From: Deroplatys truncata
Taxonomy: Eukaryota > Arthropoda > Insecta > Mantodea > Mantidae
NCBI GenBank assembly: GCA_030765065.1
Contig: CM060989.1
Coordinates: 62,448,001-62,512,000, forward strand
Length of the DNA stretch: 64,000 nucleotides
Direction of reading: 5' to 3'
Numbering within the stretch: position 1 is the stretch's first letter; the number at the start of each line of letters is the position of its first letter. Positions 43,015 to 55,260 of this stretch are shown piece by piece. The position numbers and the translations under genes are program-made. The notes beneath the pieces are model-generated. The model made no database searches and was not told where the DNA came from. It saw only the letters and a program-made list of their open reading frames with translations.

Positions 43015-43740
43015 TATTAGAAACATCTGTGTTACATCACATGAACTTTCTCTACCCTCTATCGTTTATCAGTAGGTATACAAATTATTCTTACGAAATA
43101 TTATTTTTCTATATAACACATTTTAACCGAGTTAAACCTTTGCAGAAACAGCTAACTACATTACACAGCGACAGTCAAATGTTTAAGAACTGGACGCTGT
43201 ATTCTGACCTTAAAACTCCATACTGTTTGCATACAATCGCGAGAAACAACTGAATGTTGGCAGAACTTAAAATGAATGGCTAAGTATGAACAATTCGAAC
43301 CATTAATAACGCATATCTCGGAAATGGCTGATGCCACAAAAAAGTTATTTGAAATAAACTCTGTGTTTTAAAGAGTTCTATGTTTCTTGTGTAGTAAGTT
43401 GTCGTCTATTGCTTAAAGTTTACCAGTTATACAAGATTATATAAAATTCCTTCCGAATGAAGAGGACTTTAAAAGCTGTTCTCAGAAAATTCAAGATATA
43501 CATTTTATTTGTCATGTAAATATCTTTCATATACGCTATTTTAATCAAATCGTTACAACGATGTTTTTGAAAATCGACAAATTTTCCATATAAAGATAGT
43601 TTGGGGTGGGGATTTTCTTGAAAATCTTTGTATCGTATTTTGGAAGTTACTTAACTTAAATACCAAGTTTAGTGTTGATCTGACACTTCGTTTTTTTAGT
43701 TATGTTGTTCACAGACACAAATACAGATCCGTTTTACCGG
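43015..43740 (+). repeat. HLR, old subfamily C
   Basis: It runs from ATCTGTGTTACATCACATGA to the ACACAAATACAGATCC tract; the right terminus is missing. Confidence 0.72.
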
Positions 43741-43829
43741 GGAAGTATTGCATCCCACCCAAAAATACCCGAGATTTCACCGGACCTACATGGTGCCCTG
43801 AATTCAAGTACAGCATTTTTGTAAACATG

Positions 43830-43877
<48 letters not shown>

Positions 43878-44035
43878 TGTCAGTCTGTGAACAGCATAAC
43901 TCAAAAACGAAAAGCCGAATAAATTCCAAGACTTGGTATTTGAGTTTAGTATCTTCTAAGGATTTGACACGAAGATTTTCAGGCACATCCCCCACCTCAG
44001 ACTACCCTTTATATGCGAAATTAAAATTAGTAAAT
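43741..44035 (-). repeat. HLR, reverse right half with GT tract
   Basis: It runs GAAGTATTGCATCCCACCC.. to ..CTACCCTTTATATGC. A pure GT repeat lies at 43833-43876. Confidence 0.7.
43833..43876. repeat. GT microsatellite
   Basis: 22 uninterrupted GT units at the standard microsatellite position of an HLR copy. Confidence 0.9.
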
Positions 44036-44159
44036 TAGTAAAATTAGTAACCTATAAGGGAATTTCACTAAAAACTGAATGCCAATGAAAAAGAATTATT
44101 TTGTCGAAGGAAAATGCCACGTGATTGAAAAGAACAATAGGGGAATTAGCTGCCATGGC

Positions 44160-44625
44160 ACGCACTGAAAAAAATCTGATGTGTTGCATTCACACGACTT
44201 TCTCTTTCACGTCTCACCACGTGGCCGGACACTATAGAGGAAAGGAGCGACATTACACACCTCCTCTATTCCTCCTCTTTAAAACACAATTTACTTCAAT
44301 TAACGTTTTTGTGCCATCAGCAATAACATATCCATTATAAATGGTTCGAATTGTTCAATACTTTGCTATTCTTTTAAAGTCCTGTCGATTTTCAGTTGTT
44401 TCTCGCGATGTCATGGAAAGAGTGTGGAATTTAAGGCTAGCATATAGCGTCCAGTTTACAACGTTTAACTCGCTATTCCCTTTGTCTCCATTTCTGAAAA
44501 GATATTTTTGGGTTAAAATGAAGTAGAGAGAAAAATAAGCTTTCGTAAGAATAATTTTATACCCACTAATAAGCCTTAGAGGGCAGAGAAAGTCATGTGA
44601 ATGTAAGACATCAGATTTTTATTAT
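44160..44625. repeat. HLR, old end fragments
   Basis: 44164-44215 is a forward left end (AAAAAAATCTGATGTGTTGC). 44330-44622 is a reverse subfamily C piece ending ..GTAAGACATCAGATTTTT. Confidence 0.6.
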
Positions 44626-44754
44626 TTCCAAACGTCATCCCTTTCCACCTCCAATAGTATTGTTTTCCAGAATGTAAGTCATAATATATGCACCGACTTT
44701 GGCTGAAATTGCTCCAGGTGTTCCAGAGTTATGGTGGAACATACCTCCATCCAT

Positions 44755-45195
44755 TTTTATTTTCTCTATCATTATAGTAACTAGGGGAAGTTCCAAAATT
44801 TCGTTGCGGATGTTTCACCGGAAATACATGTTTTGAGGCTCCCTAAATCCAAAGTCATTTTTGGAAACATTTCTGTGTGTGTATAAAACACCTAACGAAT
44901 GGTCGAATAAATACCAAACCTGATACTTCAATTCAGTATCTTCCAAGGATGCGACACTTACGATTTTCAAGAAAATCCTCCCACACCAACTACCCTTTAC
45001 AAGGAACATTTTTTGAAAGGTTTGATTTTCTAAAAAAAATTTCTCTAACCATATATGAAATTTATTTAGATTACAAACAAAAATTTCATCTTGAATATTC
45101 TGGGAATGGCCTTTGAAGTCCTCTTCAGTTGAAAGGCACTTTGTATGCACTTGTATAACTGGTACACGTTAAGCGACAGACGATAACGTACCATA
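44755..45195 (-). repeat. HLR, old reverse fragment
   Basis: It runs TTTTCTCTATCATTATAG.. to ..GTTAAGCGACAGACGAT. Confidence 0.6.
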
Positions 45196-45198
45196 CAA

Positions 45199-45969
45199 AA
45201 AAATCTGATGTGTTGCACTCACATGGCTTTCTCTACTCTTGTACAATCTATTTTTACAAACGCTTATTCTCCATATGCTTCATGTTAATCGAGATGTTAA
45301 TCTTATTGCTAATTTTCTTGTAGATGCAAGGGGAATTGGTAGGTTTTAAGCGATCGTCAAATATTTTAAGCGCTGGTTGCTATGTGGCGCATTCCATTCT
45401 CTTTGCATGTCCAGGACAACAAAAATGAATTACGAATTTGAGCAAAAAAAAATAAGTATTGGAAAATTTAAGGGAATAACAAGGAATATCTCGAAAATGG
45501 TTCACTCAACAAAAAATGTATATGACATAAATTGGTATTTTAACGCGATCTACATTTTTTGTGTAGTAAAATTTTGTCTATCTCTTATGGTTTTCCAGTT
45601 ATGCAAAAGTCGTTTACAAAGAAGAATACTTTGGAGAAATTCCCAGAAAATTCGAGATATACATATTATTTGTCATAAAAGTATCTTAAATACCTATATG
45701 ATATTTTAATCAAAATCGTTGGAGCCATTTTTGAGAAAATTAAAATTTTCGAAAAATGTTCCATGTAAAGGGTAGTCTGGGGTGGGAAGAATTTCTTGAA
45801 AACCTTCGTGTCGCATCTCTGGAAGATACTGAACCTAAACACCAAGTTTGGTGTTTATCCGACTGTTCGTTTCTGAGTTATGCTGTTCACACACACACAC
45901 ACACGGACATGTTTCCAAACCATGTATTTCCGGTGAAATCTCTTACTTACTATACGTAGTAGAGAAAGT
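45199..45969 (+). mobile_element. HLR, subfamily B
   Basis: It runs from AAAAATCTGATGTGTTGCAC to GTAGTAGAGAAAGT, with a ~60-bp deletion removing the GGTATCGAATTTTTGGG block. Confidence 0.83.
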
Positions 45970-46350
45970 AAAAATGCAGATGTATTTAAAACACACAATT
46001 TACTTAAAATAAGTTTTTTTGTGGCATAAGCCGTTTCTAAGATAGCCACTATTAAATGTTCGAACTGTTCAATACTTATTCATTTAAAACCCCCAATGAT
46101 TTTCAGTTGTTTCTCCCGATTCGTGGAAACAGTATGGAATTTAAAGGCCAGCGTATAGCGTCCAGTTTTTAAACATTTGACTATCGGTGTTCTGTTTGTA
46201 TCTATAACGAATGTGTAATGTAGATATTTTTGCAAATGTTTCTTTGGATTAAATGTAGTAGATAGGAAAATAAGCTTTAGTATGAACAGTTTGTATAACC
46301 AGTAATAAAGATAGTGGTTAGAGAAAGTCATGTGAATATTTTAAAAATGC
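45970..46350 (-). repeat. HLR, old subfamily C, reverse left half
   Basis: It runs AAAACACACAATTTAC.. to ..AGAGAAAGTCATGTGAAT. Confidence 0.6.
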
Positions 46351-47156
46351 ATCGCGTTCAGCGTTGTTATTAGAACAATGAATTTACACAATGAAAAGTT
46401 AATTTTTAAATAACCATATAAGCTAAAATTTTGATACATGGCAAAAATACTAGTTATTGTAGGTAATAATTGGCAAACATTTCAGCGAGATATTTTATAT
46501 ACTGTGGATTTACCAAATTTCATAGATGCATTACCTTAAAACACAAGTAACAAGAAGGTCTAAAATAATGTTTATGTTTCGTCTTATTCTGATTACTCTG
46601 GAGCAAAGGCTCACATTTGATATAGAACAATACATCTGTACTTGAATGTGCGCACTTACCGCTGGCTGGGTGTGAGAGTCGAATAGAGGTACCTCTCAGC
46701 TACCGCATCCTCGCACACTGCCTGCAGAACTGACCCGAATCCCAGAGATAAGGTTGCGTGCGACTGACAGTGAAAGTGTCTGCCGATCCCTCCGTGGTCT
46801 ATGGTGGAAAGCGATACCATGGCACTACCACAACAACCACTTTTTCTTTGGCGGGGAACCGCACTAAAGGAAGGATAAATGTTCAAGAGAATGCAGAAAT
46901 ATACAATTTTATTATCCTGTCAGATATTAATATCGGAGTAAGATACTCCTATATACTGATGGCCGGAGTCCGGAACTTAGGTAGAATGCCTTTTTAAATG
47001 TGCTAAGTCTATCTTCAATTTGTTAAGCGAATCTGTATGAATTATACCTTTGTGATTGAAATGCCACAGTTTGATGCTGCCTTTTTCTGCCTTTTTAAAT
47101 ACGTATAAAGACTTATTTTACGAAATAAATGCTTTATGTTGCATTTATTTCATTAT
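46351..47156 (-). other. Unassigned; GC-richer block with strong minus-strand splice donor
   Basis: 46660-46880 is clearly GC-richer than its surroundings. On the minus strand it contains two arthropod initiator-like TCAGT sites (near 46770 and 46735). It ends CACCCAGCCAGCG|GTAAGT (donor 46654-46659). It could be a 5' non-coding exon of a minus-strand gene; the P450, 35 kb downstream with a possible acceptor at 11676, is the only candidate here. This is inference. Confidence 0.3.
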
Positions 47157-47160
47157 TTAT

Positions 47161-48969
47161 TGAAGTAGATTGTTGCTTCACGTATGGAAAGCCAATTTGA
47201 AGTAGGAGTTTTATTGTAGTTCAACTGTTGGGGAGCCGAACTTGAAGTAGTTGCAACCGCACGTATGGTAAAAAGTTTCCGGTAGCCTTTGCCCAAATGT
47301 TTAAAAATATTATTAACTTTGTAATTTTTTACTGTTTCTTTAAATATTATATATTTATGTTTGCCTCGGCTACGTCAGTATTTATATTTTTTTTAGAGAC
47401 ATGAATGTCTTAGCAGGGGGTGGTGCAACTTAAGAATGTAGGCTTACACAGATTATAATTTTATTTCACTCCATTTATTAATGCTTGACACGATTTAAAT
47501 AACAGTTCACTGATATAGAGAGAGCTGCGAGATTTTTTTTATTAATTACTTGCACTTTTTAACACTAAATTATTTTCGTCTCACACTGAATACGTATTAA
47601 ATTTCTCGAGGACGCATCTCGCGTCCAATTAGGAACACTGTCTACAAGCAACTGACTTGATTTCCACCACCTAAATTTGTAAATTTCTATATTTCAGTTC
47701 TGATTGGCTAATTCTACTCCAATAGAATACTTTCATTTAACTAACCTTTTTTCTGGTTGTTGATGGGCTATTTTATGAACTCTCACAAAAATTACATTAT
47801 TGCTTCCAAGAATTACAAGCAGTATTGTTAAATTTTCAAATTCATTATTGCCTCAAGGTTACCTCATTGTTACCTCATTGTTAGCAACTTTTAACCTATT
47901 ATTCTCACAGCTCCTACATTATTAAATTACGTAATATATTTACATAACATTATTGAACATGTATACACGAATATAAACACATACAATGACTATAATATAC
48001 ACTTTTTACTTTCTCTACTACGTATAGTAAGTAGGGGAAGTATTGTATTCCACCCAAAAATTCGATACCGAGATTTCACCGGAAATACATGTTTTGAGAC
48101 CCTCTGAATCCAAAAAAAGCATTTTTGGAAACATGTCCGCGCGTGTGTGTGTGTGTGTGTGTCTGTGTGTCTGAGAACACCAAAACTCAGAAACGAACAG
48201 TCGGATAAACACCAAACTTGGTATTTAGGTTCAGTGTCTTCCAGAGATGCGACACGAAGGTTTTCAAGAAAATCTCCCCACCCCAGACTACCCTTTACAT
48301 GGAATATTTTTCGAAAATTTTAAGTTTCTCAAAAATGTCTAACGATTTTGATTAAAATATCATATGTTTAAGATATAGTCATATGAAATAAAATGTATAT
48401 CTCGAATTTTCTGGGAATGTCTCCAAAACTATTCTTCATTGTGAACGACTTTTGCATAACTGGCAAACCGTAAGAGATAGACAAACTTTCACTACACAAA
48501 ACATGTAGATCGCATTAAAATACACAATTTATGTCATATACATTTTTGTTGTTGAGTGAACCGTTTTTGAGATATTGCTTGTTATTCCCTTAAATTTTCC
48601 AATACTTACACTTTTTCTCAAATTCGTTATTCATTTTTTTATGTCCTGGACATGCAAAGAGAATAGAATGCGCCACATAGCAACCAGCGCTTAAAAGATT
48701 TGACTATCGCTTAAAACCTAACTTATTCCCATTGCATCTACAAGAAAATTAGCAATAAGATTGACATCTCAATATCTCGATAAACATGAAGCATATGGAA
48801 GATAAGCGTTTGTAAAAATAGTTTGTCAAGAGTAGAGAAAGTAATGTGAGTGTAACACATCGGATTTTTATATCTTGTTACATACACATATTGCTTTAAG
48901 GAGGGCTGTTATTGAATTTATATTATATAATTAGACTGAAATTATTTAAATGTTAAAAATACTACCTCA
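47161..48969 (-). mobile_element. LTR-1d: solo LTR split by an HLR
   Basis: In LTR orientation it starts TGAGGTAGTATTTTTAACA and ends ACAATCTACTTCA. The perfect duplication is TTAT (47157-47160 and 48970-48973). Without the HLR at 48008-48869 it is ~947 bp. The 3' part has two clear units (ACTTCAAGTTCGGCTCCCC and ACTTCAAATTGGCTTTCC). The LTR then stops exactly at the next CTACTTCA. Confidence 0.87.
48008..48869 (-). mobile_element. HLR, subfamily B, nested in LTR-1d
   Basis: It runs ACTTTCTCTACTACG to ACACATCGGATTTTT. The host reads ATACACTTTTT|ATATCTTG, as seen uninterrupted in LTR-1c and LTR-1e. The insertion site is therefore a T5 run. Confidence 0.9.
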
Positions 48970-48973
48970 TTAT

Positions 48974-49239
48974 CTATTCATTATTAAACATTTCCTTCAG
49001 GTACATTTTATTTCAATAACCGCTAGTCCGTGACAATGAAAGTTAGTTCGCCGAATGAATATTATTGTCTTTAAGTTGCAGATAACATAGGCGTCCTTCA
49101 TTCAGTTCATTATTTTCTTTTCAACAATCAGTGCTGCCGCGAAATAAATGTATAAATAACAGAAAGCGTTTGAATTACCGCTTGTGTTTATTTTAAAAGG
49201 CAATAATGAGTGCGGGTCTAACTTTGTTTTTCTTTCATT
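48974..49239. other. Unassigned spacer
   Basis: Nothing recognised. Confidence 0.3.
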
Positions 49240-49367
49240 ACTTTCTCTACTACGTATAGTAAGTAGGGGAAGTATTGTATTCCACCCAAAAATTCGATAC
49301 CGAGATTTCACCGGAAATATATGTTTTGAGACCCCCTGAATCCAAAAAAAGTATTTTTGGAAACATG

Positions 49368-49407
<40 letters not shown>

Positions 49408-50147
49408 TGTCTGTCTGTCTGTCTGTGAACAGCATAGCTCAGAAACGAACAGTCGGATAAACACCAAACTTGGTATTTAGGTTCAGTATCTTCCAGAGAT
49501 GCGACACGAAGGTTTTCAAGAAAATCCCCCCACCCCAGATTACCCTTTACATGGAAGATTTTCCGAAAATTTTAATTTTCTCAAAAATGGCTCTAACGAT
49601 TTTGATTAAAATATCATATGTTTAAGATATTTTCATGACAAATAAAACGTATATCTTGAATTTTCTGGGAATGTCTCCAAAAGTATTCTTCATTGTGAAC
49701 GACTTTTGCATAACTGGTAAACCATAAGAAATAGACAAAATTTTACTACACAAAAATGTCGATCGCGTTAAAATACACAATTTACGTCATATACATTTTT
49801 TGTCGTTGAGTGAACCATTTTCGAGATATTGCTTGTTATTCCCTTAAATTTTTCAATACTTATTTTCTCAAATGGGAATTTGTTATTCATTAATGCAAAG
49901 AGCATTAATCAGTGGCAAATGGAATGGTGCTGCACCTAGCAACCAGCTATTAAGAGATATGTATGTGCTTAAAGGCTACTGTATTTCTATACTGCCCTTA
50001 TAAATACATATTCCCCTTGCATCTACAAGAAAATTAGCAATAAGATAGAGTCTGCAAATGTTTATCTCGATTAACATGAAGTAGATGGAGAATAAGCGTT
50101 TGTAAAAGAGTAGAGAAAGTCATGTGAGTGTAACACATCAGATTTTT
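49240..50147 (-). mobile_element. HLR, subfamily A, with long GT/CTGT tract
   Basis: It runs ACTTTCTCTACTACG to ..ACACATCAGATTTTT. The GT run at 49371-49406 is followed by CTGT units to 49426. Confidence 0.88.
49371..49426. repeat. GT/CTGT microsatellite inside HLR
   Basis: About 18 GT units, then five CTGT units. Confidence 0.9.
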
Positions 50148-51035
50148 TTCATTGCGACGTTGTTGTAGCCAACAGAAAGATGTCGAAATTCAGTGTTTCT
50201 TTACGTAGTAAATTACAAAGTTACGTTAATACTTTTGGATTCAACGCATTTTGTGCAGACGGTAAAGTACATGCAAAATATGCGCGCAGTCAGTGAACTA
50301 CGAAAAGAAGTGTTTTATATCACAGCATATCGGCAAAAACAAACACAAAAATGCACTTTCCCGACTCCACGTTTGCATTCGACTTATGCAAAGCTTTCCT
50401 CAGCGCCGGAATCCCTTTGTGGAAATTACAGAAACCTACATTATCACAGCTTTTGGAGAAGTATACTAACCAAACTGTACCTAGCGAGCCAAGTTTGCGA
50501 AAATGTTACTTTTCCGAATGTTACGATGACAGTGAAAATCATTAAAGATAAAATGAAAAATAAGATTTGGATTTTTATCGACGAGTCAATGATACCATGG
50601 GTAGTTTCATTGCCAATGTTGTTATTGGATCATTATATCCTACAGAAGATGAATCAATGAAACCATTCCTGCTTACAACAGAGTGTCTTGAGAAATTTAA
50701 TTCAACTATCGCGCAGTTATTCATTAAAGTCGCTGCGGCCTGAAGAGATTCAATACAACAGCGACTTACTTTTCATCAGTGACGCTGCACCATATATTAA
50801 AAAGGCTGAAATAGCATTAAAAGTGCTATTTCCAAACATACGTCACGTGACCTGCGTAGCACATGGCTTTCACAGGGTGCCAGAAGAAATACGATGCTTG
50901 CTTCCAGTATTAAGAAGATCTTTGTGAAAGCCCCAACATGAATCTTGACATTTAAATCCACTGCACCAGATGTACCTCTGTCCCCCAACCTACCATAACG
51001 AGATGGGGGACATGGATTTCAGCAGCACTTGACTA

Positions 51036-52192
51036 CGAGGGGCACTATTATTTTTTACCATAATCTACTTCAAACATTTTGTCAATATGCGTCATTTGTT
51101 TTGTTTACACTACCTTGAAAATTGTGCATCAACAAAAACATGGAATTAACTCCTGAAAATGTTCGTGCAATGATTTATTACGACTTTTGACGTGGATTAT
51201 CAAGACAAGAGTGCATCGATCAACTAACTTTCACATTTGGCGACGAAGCTTCATCTTTTGCCACTGTGAAACGAATTTAATCGTGGCCGCCGTTCGTGAA
51301 GGTCATCCAAAATCAGTTGTGCCAGAAAACATTGATGTTGTGCAAAACCTAATAATGAAAGATCGTCATGCGACATAGTGTGAGTTTGAGGCAACCCTCG
51401 GCATTAGTTCCACCAGCATATATAAAATATTGCATGATTATTTAGCCGTGAAAAAGGTTTGCTCTCGTTGGATCCCACATAATTTGACGCAATCTCAAAA
51501 AGATGCTCGTGTGGATTGGTGTACAAAAATGCTCAAGAAATACAATGGCGGTGCCTCAAAAGACGTATATAAGACTGTAAAGACGAATCATGGATCTATG
51601 TGTATGTGCCGGAACTTAAACATCAGTCGACTGTATGGGTGTTTCAAGATGAAGCAAATCCAACAAAAGTTGTTCGCACTCGAAGCACTTCGAAGCAAAT
51701 GGTCGCCGCTTTTTCAGCAAAAAGGCAACAGTGCCTTTAGAGGAACGTAAAACGGTCAATGCCGAATGGTACACAACCATTTGTTTGCCGGAAGTCTTCG
51801 GTGAAGCAAAGAAAACCAACAAGAACCGTAGGATTGTTCATCAAGACAATGCGAGCGCACACATATCTCGTCTAACATCAGAGTATTTGAAGGCTCAAAA
51901 AATCTAATTGATGGGTCATCCGCCATACAGTATTTATTTGGCACCCAATGACCTTTTTTTGTTCCCTAACATCAAGAATAAATTGCGTGGACAACGATTT
52001 TCGTTGGCAGAAGATGCCGTTGATGCCTTCAAAAATCATGTAGACTGGAATAAATGCTTTGACAAATGGTTCAAACAGATGCAAAAGTGTATTGTTCATA
52101 AAGGAGAATATTTTGAAAAACAATAAAACAGTTTTCAATCATAAATTACTTTGTTTTAATTATTAGGCTCTAAATATAAATAGTGCCCCTCG
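51036..52192 (+). mobile_element. mariner element inside the hAT
   Basis: The inverted ends CGAGGGGCACTATT and AATAGTGCCCCTCG are flanked by TA on the left and CA (mutated TA) on the right. 1,157 bp, close to full length. Removing it rejoins the hAT reading after RWGTWISAAL. Confidence 0.85.
51140..52126 (+). pseudogene. mariner transposase, full span but broken
   Basis: It starts MELTPENVRAMIYYDF with a stop in the first helix. KILHDYLAVKKVCSRWIPH and DESWIYVYVPELKHQ follow in shifted frames. VHQDNASAHIS has the second Asp. GHPPYSIYLAPNDLFLFPN keeps Asp in the third site's region, but Asn replaces Cys before it. The tail is FKQMQKCIVHKGEYFEKQ. Multiple frameshifts; inactive. Confidence 0.85.
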
Positions 52193-53299
52193 CACGCTTC
52201 AAATTTCCAGAGTATAATTGACGTGGTGAACGCTCTGGAGGATGAAGCATCTTTAATTGTAGGAGCCAAGAAACTTGTCAGCTCTTCGGAAGTGAAAAAT
52301 GACAGCTTTCGTTGCGACCCAGTTTGGGTTCCTGCCACAAGTGATCTGCCAGCTTCAAGAAAGTGGACAACCTTTAACGAAGTCAGTGAAAATTTTGGAT
52401 GATGCAGTGCAAAGACTGGACAGCGTACAACGGAAGCAGGGTTCATTAGTTAGCGAAAAGTTTTATCGAAAAATTGTGATCTGGATAAACTTAGAAACAT
52501 TTCAAAAATTCTACAAGGTGACAATTCTGTTGCAGTTGAGATGGATCCTACAATGTGCTATGTTTTAGATTTGCTCCAATAACCTCTGTCGATGTTGAGA
52601 GGTCATTTTCTCATATGAAAAATGTGTTATCTGACAGGGGACTCAACATGACCCCAGAGAACTTAAAAAAGTATTTGGTTGTCATGTTCAAGAATAAGGC
52701 ATTGCAACACACAGGCCTTTTTAATAAATATTTCATTTTTGTGTCAATTACAACACTAGCATTTTGTTTAAAACTTTGAAGTTCTTTAAAATATGACGAT
52801 CGAGTTATTGATTAGTGTAATCTATTATATAAATGGGTTTTTAATTACCTTCTACTGCCTCTTTCAGGCAATTTTTGGATGTATTCTGGCCTAGATAAAG
52901 GCCTACTTTATCAAATAGCAACCATGGCTATTAGAGGTTCAATTCTCATCCTCAGAAATCATTTGTATTGAATATAATATCGATACACACTTTAAAAATC
53001 ATTGAAATGTTATATATTTATTTATTTTAACTGCATAATAGGAATATTTTATAATACTTTTCTGTCCCGATTTAAATTCGTTTGTATTTCCATTTTAAGT
53101 TGATTATCATTATTTTGATATGTTAACTATAAATCCTCATTATCATTGTTAATTTAAATTTGTTAATTGTACAGATATACCTTGTCTATATGGCAGACCT
53201 TAATTGAGGGAAGTGTTATAATAAATAATAATGCCCTTTTCCTGCCTATTTTAGCTATTTAAAATGTCTTTTTGCCTGGCTATTTTAATGATTTATAAT

Positions 53300-53343
53300 G
53301 CTTAAACTTCCGGTCTCTGCTGATGACCAAGTAATCATTTCTG
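53300..53343 (+). pseudogene. LINE RT catalytic motif, left of LTR-1e
   Basis: GCTGATGACCAAGTAATC reads ADDQVI, the F/YADD box. It is interrupted after ATTTCTG by LTR-1e. Confidence 0.75.
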
Positions 53344-54317
53344 TGAGGCAGTATATTTAACATTCAGTCAAATTATATAAAATATAAATTTGAATAACAG
53401 CCCGCCTTAAACCAATATGTGTATGTAACAATATCTAAAAAGTGTATATTACAGTCATTGTATATGCTTATATTATTGTATACATGTTCAATAATGTTAT
53501 ATGAATGTATTACGTAATTTAATAATGTAGGATCTGTGAGAATAATAAGTTAAAAGTTGCTAACAATGAGGTAACCTTGAGGCAATAATGAGTTTGAGAG
53601 TTTAAATGTTATTTGTGATTCTTGGAAGCATTAATGTAATTTTAGTGACAGTTTATAAAAAAACAGCCAATCAACAACCAGAAAAAGCTTTAGTTAAATG
53701 CAGGTATTCTATTGGAGTAGGATTAGCCAATCAGAGACTTGAAATACAGAAATTTACAAGTTTAGACGGTTGAAATCTAGTCAGTTGCCTGCAGACAGTG
53801 ACTGTAACCGGATACTTTTGCGTCCTCGAGAGATTTAATGTGTGTTTGTGTGAGACGAAAATAGTTTTACGTAGTAAATAGTGTAATTAATTAATAAAAA
53901 GAATCTCACAGCTCTACATCAGTGAAGTGCTATTTAATTTGTGTCAAGGATTAATAAAAAGGATTGAATTAAAATAAAATCTGCGTAAGCCTACATTCTT
54001 GTCGCATCACGCCCTGCCAAGACTTCCATGTCTTTAACAATAATACTGACGCAGCCGAGGCAAACATAATTATTTAATACTTAAACAAACAGTTTAATTA
54101 CAAAGTTAATATTTTTTTAAACTTGGGGCAAAAGCCACCTGAAAGTACATTTGAGGCGAGATTACTGGAAACTGCTTACTATACGTGCGGTTGCATCTAC
54201 TTCAAGTGTTCGGCTCCCCAACAGTTGAAATACGATAAAACTCCTTCAATACAAACTACTTCAAATTGACGCCCAAAGCATGGTGCTAATAAATAACATA
54301 ACAAAATACCTTCTTCA
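53344..54317 (+). mobile_element. LTR-1e: solo LTR inserted in a LINE RT
   Basis: 974 bp, from TGAGGCAGTATATTTAACAT to AATACCTTCTTCA, with a perfect duplication TCTG (53340-53343 and 54318-54321). Deleting the LTR and one TCTG restores the LINE frame (ADDQVIIS..DNEDTLQ). Unit cores near the 3' end: CAAGTGTTCGGCTCCCCAAC and CAAATTGACGCCCAAAGC. The LTR ends at a third CTTCTTCA. Confidence 0.9.
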
Positions 54318-55260
54318 TCTGATAACGAAGATACGTTACAAAGAGCACTATTTGAACTACATAAAATAGTTTTTAATTATAATTTAGTTATATCAAAAAA
54401 TAAAACTAAATTCATGGCTTTTCACGGTACCCATACGTTGAGATTTACCCTTGTATTAGATAATAATATAATTGAACAAGTAAACACATTTAATTTTTTA
54501 GGAACTTCAGTATCGTATATTAAAGAAGCAGATATAGGAACTAAAATAGAAAGTTTTGCAAAAGTATGTGGAACAATTAAAAGAACTTTAAAAAATAAAG
54601 TGAGAAAAGATACGATGATGAAGTTGTATAGAACCTGGCAATTCCAGTTGCTCTATATAGTAGCGAAACCTGGACAGTGACAAATAGAGATAAAAGCAGA
54701 TTACAGGCAGCAGAAATGAGATTTTTAAGAACAGTATTAGGAGTCACTAGAAGAGATACAAGAAAGAATGATAACATAAGAAAACAATTAAGGATCTTTA
54801 ACCTAAATGAAGAAATAGAGCAGAACAGACAAAAGTGGCTACAACACGTAGAGAGAATGAATGATTTTTTTTTTTTTGAAAGGGGTGACAGATGTAGAGT
54901 TGGAGGGGAAAAAGAGTTGGCTTATTTCGCCAGGATAGTTGTGGAGATAGGTGGGTAAATAGTGAAGGTGGTAGTAAGGAGTTCCGCTAAGAGCACCTCC
55001 GTTATTAAGGGGTGGGGTTGTCGATGCTGCCGTCTATGACGGGAGCGGGTAAGGAAGAATTGTCTAGGTAGAACGTTACCCAAGGAAAATATTCTAGTAC
55101 ATACCTAAAGGAAAACGAAATGTCGGAAGACCCAGGAAACGATGGATAAATCAATAAATTAAACATCTGGAGCGTGCAACAAGCTTTAGGAAAGGTTTTG
55201 ATACGGTTCAACTAGGCCCCGTGTTTGATTTGATTGTATATAGATTAAAAAAAGATGTAA
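54318..55260 (+). pseudogene. LINE RT and C-terminal region, right of LTR-1e
   Basis: DNEDTLQRALFELHKIVFNY and VISKNKTKFMAFHGTHTL lead to FNFLGTSVSYIKEADIGTKI. After a frameshift near 54635 it continues SSETWTVTNRDKSRLQAAEM, FLRTVLGVTRRDTRKNDNIR and, later, GRPRKRWINQ. This is the common insect 'endonuclease-reverse transcriptase' C-terminus. Broken. Confidence 0.82.

Larger units (their letters stand above)
50160..53290 (+). mobile_element. hAT-type transposon, degraded, split by a mariner
   Basis: Translated pieces in changing frames follow the order of hAT-derived, CGGBP1-like proteins: a start near 50180, FDLCKAFLSAGIPLWKLQ, EKYTNQTVPSEPSLRKCYF, LLFISDAAPYIKKAE and HVTCVAHGFHRVPEEIRCL. 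After the mariner comes the C-terminal dimerisation block TSVDVERSFSHMKNVLSDRG. Many shifts and stops are present. Outer termini were not identified. The CGGBP1-like label is from memory of the family. Confidence 0.72.

Noticed and set aside
43833..43876. Telomere- or satellite-like array
   Set aside because: It is a plain GT microsatellite at the normal internal position of an HLR copy.
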